Source: Dryococelus australis
Lineage: Eukaryota > Arthropoda > Insecta > Phasmatodea > Phasmatidae
Direction: 5' to 3'
Assembly (NCBI GenBank): GCA_029891345.1
Contig: CM056995.1
Coordinates: forward strand, 84,073,895-84,137,894
DNA length: 64,000 nucleotides
Part shown: positions 60,170 to 64,000 of the stretch, one piece after another
Numbering within the stretch: the first letter of the stretch is position 1
Layout: the number at the start of each line of letters is the position of its first letter
Notes under the pieces: model-generated
Databases searched by the model: none
What the model was told of the DNA's origin: nothing
What the model saw: only the letters and a program-made list of their open reading frames with translations
Program-made: the position numbers and the translations under genes

Positions 60170-60449
60170 TGTTGCATCTAAATTGCAAATAATGAACGAA
60201 ACAACGAAAATAACACAAGATTGCCATCTTGTTTAGCAACGATAAATGCGAAAAAAACTTGCGAAACGAGAGATATGCTTACCAAACAAAGCTACAACGC
60301 CATTTTGACTGGTGTTTCCTGGTTGAACAGGCTGGCCAACCTGGGCGGCCAGAAGTTCTCTACTTCACGCAGGGTTTCCAACAATCGGTGAACAAATAAT
60401 CCTCCTCCTTGTATACAGTACACTATGTACACTATACACACTCCAAACA
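60170..60449 (-). repeat. 5' LTR of the BEL/Pao element
   Basis: 280 bp, beginning TGTTTGGAG and ending GATGCAACA on the minus strand (TG...CA). It differs from the 3' LTR by scattered substitutions and small indels, including an extra CACTATGTA-like repeat near its start. Confidence 0.93.
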
Positions 60450-60617
60450 GCTTGTTTTATATATACTTGGTCGGAACTATAAGTAATTTTGCCTGTACTG
60501 ATTCTAAGCTGAGGGGTGATTTTGGAAGAGTCAAAATGATAAAAAAAAAAAGGGTATGCGGTAAATCCGGTACTTTACTTAACAGAATTTATTGCCTTTA
60601 TTTCCCACCATCTTTTT

Positions 60618-60738
60618 ATACAGGTCTCTTTCACCTGGCTATTTTTACATTAGTCAATACTTGGGTGTCAAGTTGAATTAGTGTAGGAGATAGTACAGGG
60701 CCACAGTGTTATATTACTCAGCCAATAAAAAATGTAAT
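60618..60738 (+). repeat. dispersed tail repeat, copy
   Basis: CAGGTCTCTTTCACCTGG, AGGAGATAGTACAGGGCCA and CCAATAAAAA follow each other here. The same order is found at 61917-62036 and 36078-36195. Confidence 0.55.
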
Positions 60739-61916
60739 TTGTAACTATTTTCTGCGTGCTAATTTCTTAAGAGTCATTGTGTTGTTCCTACATAAACACA
60801 CGCCAGAGTGAAGCCGGTTGACCAAGCGCTATTTAAAAGCCAGAACACCCATACATTAGATGGCCATCCAAGCTCTGCCGCCTGGTAGAATTTGGTAGAG
60901 CCTATATCACTAGCAACTCCTCCATCAGGTGAATTGAGCAGTTGGGTTATTCCATACTCCATCACCGCTCTTTATGGGGCTGGAACAGAGCTGGAATTAA
61001 CTTTGATTGATCAATCCCCTGTGGATACCACACCTGAGTATCCTGTCGAAAAGCTTGAACATAACCCAATGCTCTGTCCACCGCTCTCTATAGGGATGAG
61101 TGAAAGTAGTAAGAGGTACAGTTCCTGCCTGTGAGGCTGTGATTACTCATAAGTACACATTAGGGAAGTGAGTCACCGGCTTGCCTCTTGCAAGGTCGTG
61201 TTAGTCCCTATCACCCATGCCGTACTCTCAGAAGGGAGGCTTGCAGAGGAAGTTGAGAAAGGCAGCATCACTTGCAAACCCATTGTCCTCAGCAGTAAGT
61301 TACCCGAGCAGGGCAGAGTTCATAGTGCCCGCAACACTGAGAGGCCTCACCCCTCAGCCTTACCAAAGACTCTTATTTCCCCCTCTCAATAAGACAGTTG
61401 GCACCCCACATCCCTTAGTCAAAGCACTGAGAAGATGAGAAATGATCCAGTATGGAATCACTAATCAGGTGTTCACTGGTCGTCTCACCTGCAGCCAACT
61501 GTCTCCAACCAGTTTTCAACAGAGCAAGAACACTGTACAACCTGTGAAAATCCAAGGTGACCACCATCCCTGGCCATGCAGCAGACCAGCGTACCAAAAT
61601 AAAGTTCAAACAAGGGTCAGTCCGCTTGTAGGGCAGTGACAGTGTGTTTTGACTTTGTCCTGTATACTGGCCATGCACCAGTAAAACATTATGGTGCCCC
61701 ACGTACATCTTGATTCTGGTATCACAACTTAAAAATGTAACTGACTAAGAGATGTCAACTTCCTTTCTAAAACATTACATGACTACAGCCAGTGTAACCT
61801 TCAACCTCAAACATCTGAAGTCATTGTTTGATGTGACTAGCCTCCAATAAATAATTTCCACTCCCTACTGGGCACACATCAAGCTATCTAGCCTTTTATG
61901 CGCTTGTTTAGTTTTG
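60739..61916. other. unassigned, between two tail repeats
   Basis: GC-richer than the window average. Frames on both strands (for example 61415-61708 minus) are not recognised. A TATTTAAAAG word at about 60831 may be a core promoter if the flanking tails are LTR ends. Confidence 0.35.
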
Positions 61917-62036
61917 CACCAGGTCACTTTCACCTGGTTTACCATAGCTTACTTCTGCTGGTTTCAGATCAGCTAATAGCTAGGAGATAGTACAGGTCAG
62001 TGTGTATTCCTCTGGGGAATAAACACGTATTCTTAC
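61917..62036 (+). repeat. dispersed tail repeat, copy
   Basis: CAGGTCACTTTCACCTGG, AGGAGATAGTACAGGTCAG and TGGGGAATAAACACG lie in the same order and orientation as at 60618-60738. Confidence 0.55.
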
Positions 62037-64000
62037 CTAACCCCGTGTGCTTATTCTAGGGTGATTTTGACTTCCATCGTCGTAGACGTCAAACCCACCA
62101 AGGAAAAGCAGGAGACCACATCTTGAAACCACTTTGCTGAAACTAGTGTAGGACTGTGGGCTACTCTTAAACAGGCACACGTACGTTATACAACATAACC
62201 CAGTAGATGGCTACCCATTCTGTGGACAAGGTACGCAAAGGCACCTGGCGCACATGTATGGTAGAGCCCCGACCACTAGGAACACATACGAAGAAGCGGC
62301 TAGACATCCAGATCAGCTAACCCATCCCATCCACCATGTTGAACTTCAACGGTTGGAGTGATAGGACTGATTCTGGTTGGCCTAACCACTTCTAACTACA
62401 CTCTTAGCCAGCAAACTTATTGCCTACTCCTCCTTTGTGTGGTGGACTGTAGCACCTTCTCATATGCCCTTCACTCATAGAAAGTGGTGCAAGGAGGAGA
62501 ACTAAGAGGGCAGCTACTGCCTCTAAACCTACTCAGTTGCTCTGCAACTCATTGCCGTCTGCCCTCACCAGCTCCTCCCCACGGGACTGAGCTCATGCCG
62601 TCTGACAACTGGCGAGGCCTCACCTCCCAGTACCAAATCCTCCCTTTTCTAGCCACCCCAGAAGATCACTGCAGAGCCTAAACGACTCGGACTTCCAGTG
62701 CCACTGCCCTAACTTCAGGCCTGCGAGGACCAGCAGCTCGCCGCCAGAGCCAACCAGCAGCACCACCACCCCAAGACAGGGCACCAGTTCCAGCCAGCAG
62801 ACGCCGAGCCAGGATCTACTGCTGATAAAGTCCACTGCAGGTAAAAGAGTGCCTTTGTACAAACAGTGAGTGCGTAGAGCCATCACCACCATACCTGACT
62901 TGGTGCCTTGTCGAAGGGCTAAACCCCCCACCCTATAATGCACCAATAAGCGACAGAAAATCCAAACTACTCCGCAGTGCGTTTAGCCAGTGCCTCTGTC
63001 TAGCACTGAAGGAACCTCTATCTGACGGCATCGCCACCATTTTAACCAGAGAAATCACACATCAAAACTAAAATCAAGTACAGTGTGCTATAAAATTTAT
63101 CAGAGTACAAGGCAAAGCCTCATTAGATGATACTCTAAATCATGACACTATTTTATGTGAACTCTTAATAATTTAACTAGGGATGGGTCGAACTACATTT
63201 TCTTGGTACTGGATACCAGTTTCAATACCAAATTATAATTGTCATGAATGAAAAACAACTTGGACACAAAAATTGCTCATTTTACTAGTGTCATTGACAC
63301 ACACTGAAACTATATAAAAACCCACATTTGACTGGAAACAAATGGTAGACGGCATGTAAACAGAACGTCCTTGACCAATGACAAACCAACACATTCTTCT
63401 TTGAGTCTATAGAATCACATTTCCACAGTAAAAACTCTAATAAAACTTAGAGGAAAACGATAGCTCAGTAAACACTTACTTTGCAATTTTGGAGTTTTAT
63501 TATTTTATTTTGCGAATTTAAGGAAATTACTATACGGTTAAATAAATATTGTAATTATCTAATACACCTGCTGTGGCCTAGCCCGGGGAATACGCGGGCT
63601 AGGTCACGACTAGTGGTGTGCGGGATCCCCAACTTCGGGAATACGTAACGATTTTCTCGTCGGGTGGGATATAATTTTTCCCCAATATTTTCGGGAAAAA
63701 TTGGTGTTCACGTTTGCAGGTTGTTCCAACTAAATTACAAGCCGGATTTCGTACAATAAGCTTTATATTGACTCATGTACGCGATAATGATTTCTTTTTT
63801 TCCGCTTATTCGTAGATTTCAAAGTTTGTTGCATAAGCTAAAATAATTTTTGTAGGTCATATATTATGTACCGTTAAAACTCTGTGTCTATTGCAAAAAT
63901 TAAGTAAAACTTGTCGTAAACTTGCACTATTATGAAGTTATGGTGAACCATGCCCATTGCATTTGTCTTATATGTGAGTGAAATTGATACGCTGCAAGTA
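62037..64000. other. intergenic to window end, nothing firmly recognised
   Basis: No gene recognised. TAGGGATGGGTCGAACTA at about 63178-63195 looks like a hAT-type terminus, but its partner was not found. CCTAGCCCG (63577-63585) and CGGGCTAGG (63595-63603) form a 9-bp-stem hairpin. Confidence 0.4.

Larger units (their letters stand above)
55020..60449 (-). mobile_element. BEL/Pao LTR retrotransposon, defective
   Basis: Two direct LTRs (55020-55289 and 60170-60449) bound a 4.9-kb interior transcribed on the minus strand. The flanks GCTTG (55015-55019) and GCTTG (60450-60454) are a perfect 5-bp target duplication. A primer-binding site and polypurine tract lie at the expected places. Domains in order are gag (DUF1759), a zinc-knuckle remnant, reverse transcriptase, RNase H, integrase and DUF5641, the standard BEL/Pao order. 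An in-frame stop, several frameshifts and internal deletions (protease site, RT active site) make it non-functional. By eye the LTRs are about 90% identical, so the insertion is not recent. Confidence 0.93.
52103..60570 (-). mobile_element. pogo/Tigger-like DNA transposon, interrupted by BEL/Pao
   Basis: The left terminus CCATATTTACCGCAT and the complemented right terminus CCGGATTTACCGCAT are flanked by TA on both sides (52101-52102 and 60571-60572). That is the target duplication of Tc1/mariner/pogo elements. The subterminal AAGCCGACCCCC on the left is typical of pogo-type ends. Removing the BEL/Pao insert and one 5-bp duplication leaves about 3.0 kb, normal for a Tigger. The transposase lies on the minus strand. 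Confidence 0.75.

Noticed and set aside
1-64000. Prokaryotic operons, CRISPR arrays, phage or toxin-antitoxin systems
   Set aside because: No operon-like runs of genes, Shine-Dalgarno sites or regularly spaced repeats. Splice sites, SINEs and insect-type transposons show a eukaryotic nuclear genome.

Overview
This is a gene-poor, AT-rich stretch of a eukaryotic nuclear genome. The repeat content points to an arthropod, most likely an insect with a large genome. It holds an R1-clade LINE, a BEL/Pao LTR retrotransposon, a mariner-type transposase with a DUF4817-like N-terminus, several hAT-like and pogo/Tigger elements and tRNA-derived SINEs. Spliced genes and the lack of operon structure rule out a prokaryote. 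The species cannot be named from the sequence.

Only one convincing host gene is visible. It has two coding exons (17819-18280 and 21326-21466, + strand) and encodes about 200 residues of a DUF5522-family protein, the family of human C1orf53. Its Cys/His cluster is assembled exactly across the splice junction. The intron holds two nested PIF/Harbinger-like MITEs. The DNA just upstream of the gene is one arm of an imperfect inverted duplication (9.68-11.2 kb versus 15.2-17.67 kb) that also carries pieces of two LINE families.

Layout: 1-5.4 kb holds little beyond a tRNA-derived SINE (4.5-4.74 kb). A hAT-like element with a perfect 8-bp target duplication spans 5416-8149 and contains a younger MITE. 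LINE fragments and the inverted duplication occupy 8.9-17.7 kb, and the gene 17.8-21.5 kb. A hAT-like element lies at 22.08-24.42 kb, with a partial inverted copy at 33.38-34.53 kb. A broken R1-type LINE lies at 25.1-27.3 kb and a broken mariner-like transposase at 29.3-30.4 kb. Purine-rich tandem repeats and a long poly-C tract lie at 32.9-33.3 kb, an LTR-like block at 35.7-36.2 kb and a jerky/Tigger-type remnant at 36.6-37.5 kb. About 175-bp diverged tandem repeats lie at 41.8-42.5 kb, a Gypsy integrase remnant at 46.7-47.9 kb, and scrambled hAT-like transposase pieces with a hAT MITE at 48.8-51.95 kb.

The clearest architecture is at 52.1-60.57 kb. A pogo/Tigger element (TA target duplication, inverted termini, frameshifted transposase) was interrupted by a 5.4-kb BEL/Pao retrotransposon with two LTRs, a 5-bp target duplication (GCTTG), primer-binding site, polypurine tract and decayed gag-pol. 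Every reverse transcriptase remnant seen lacks an identifiable YxDD box, so none looks able to move by itself. From 60.6 kb to the end there are copies of a short tail repeat with a polyadenylation signal and otherwise unrecognised sequence. I found no new multi-gene system. The items most worth following up are the conserved small gene with its duplicated 5' flank, the nested transposons, and the unusually frequent poly-G/poly-C tracts.
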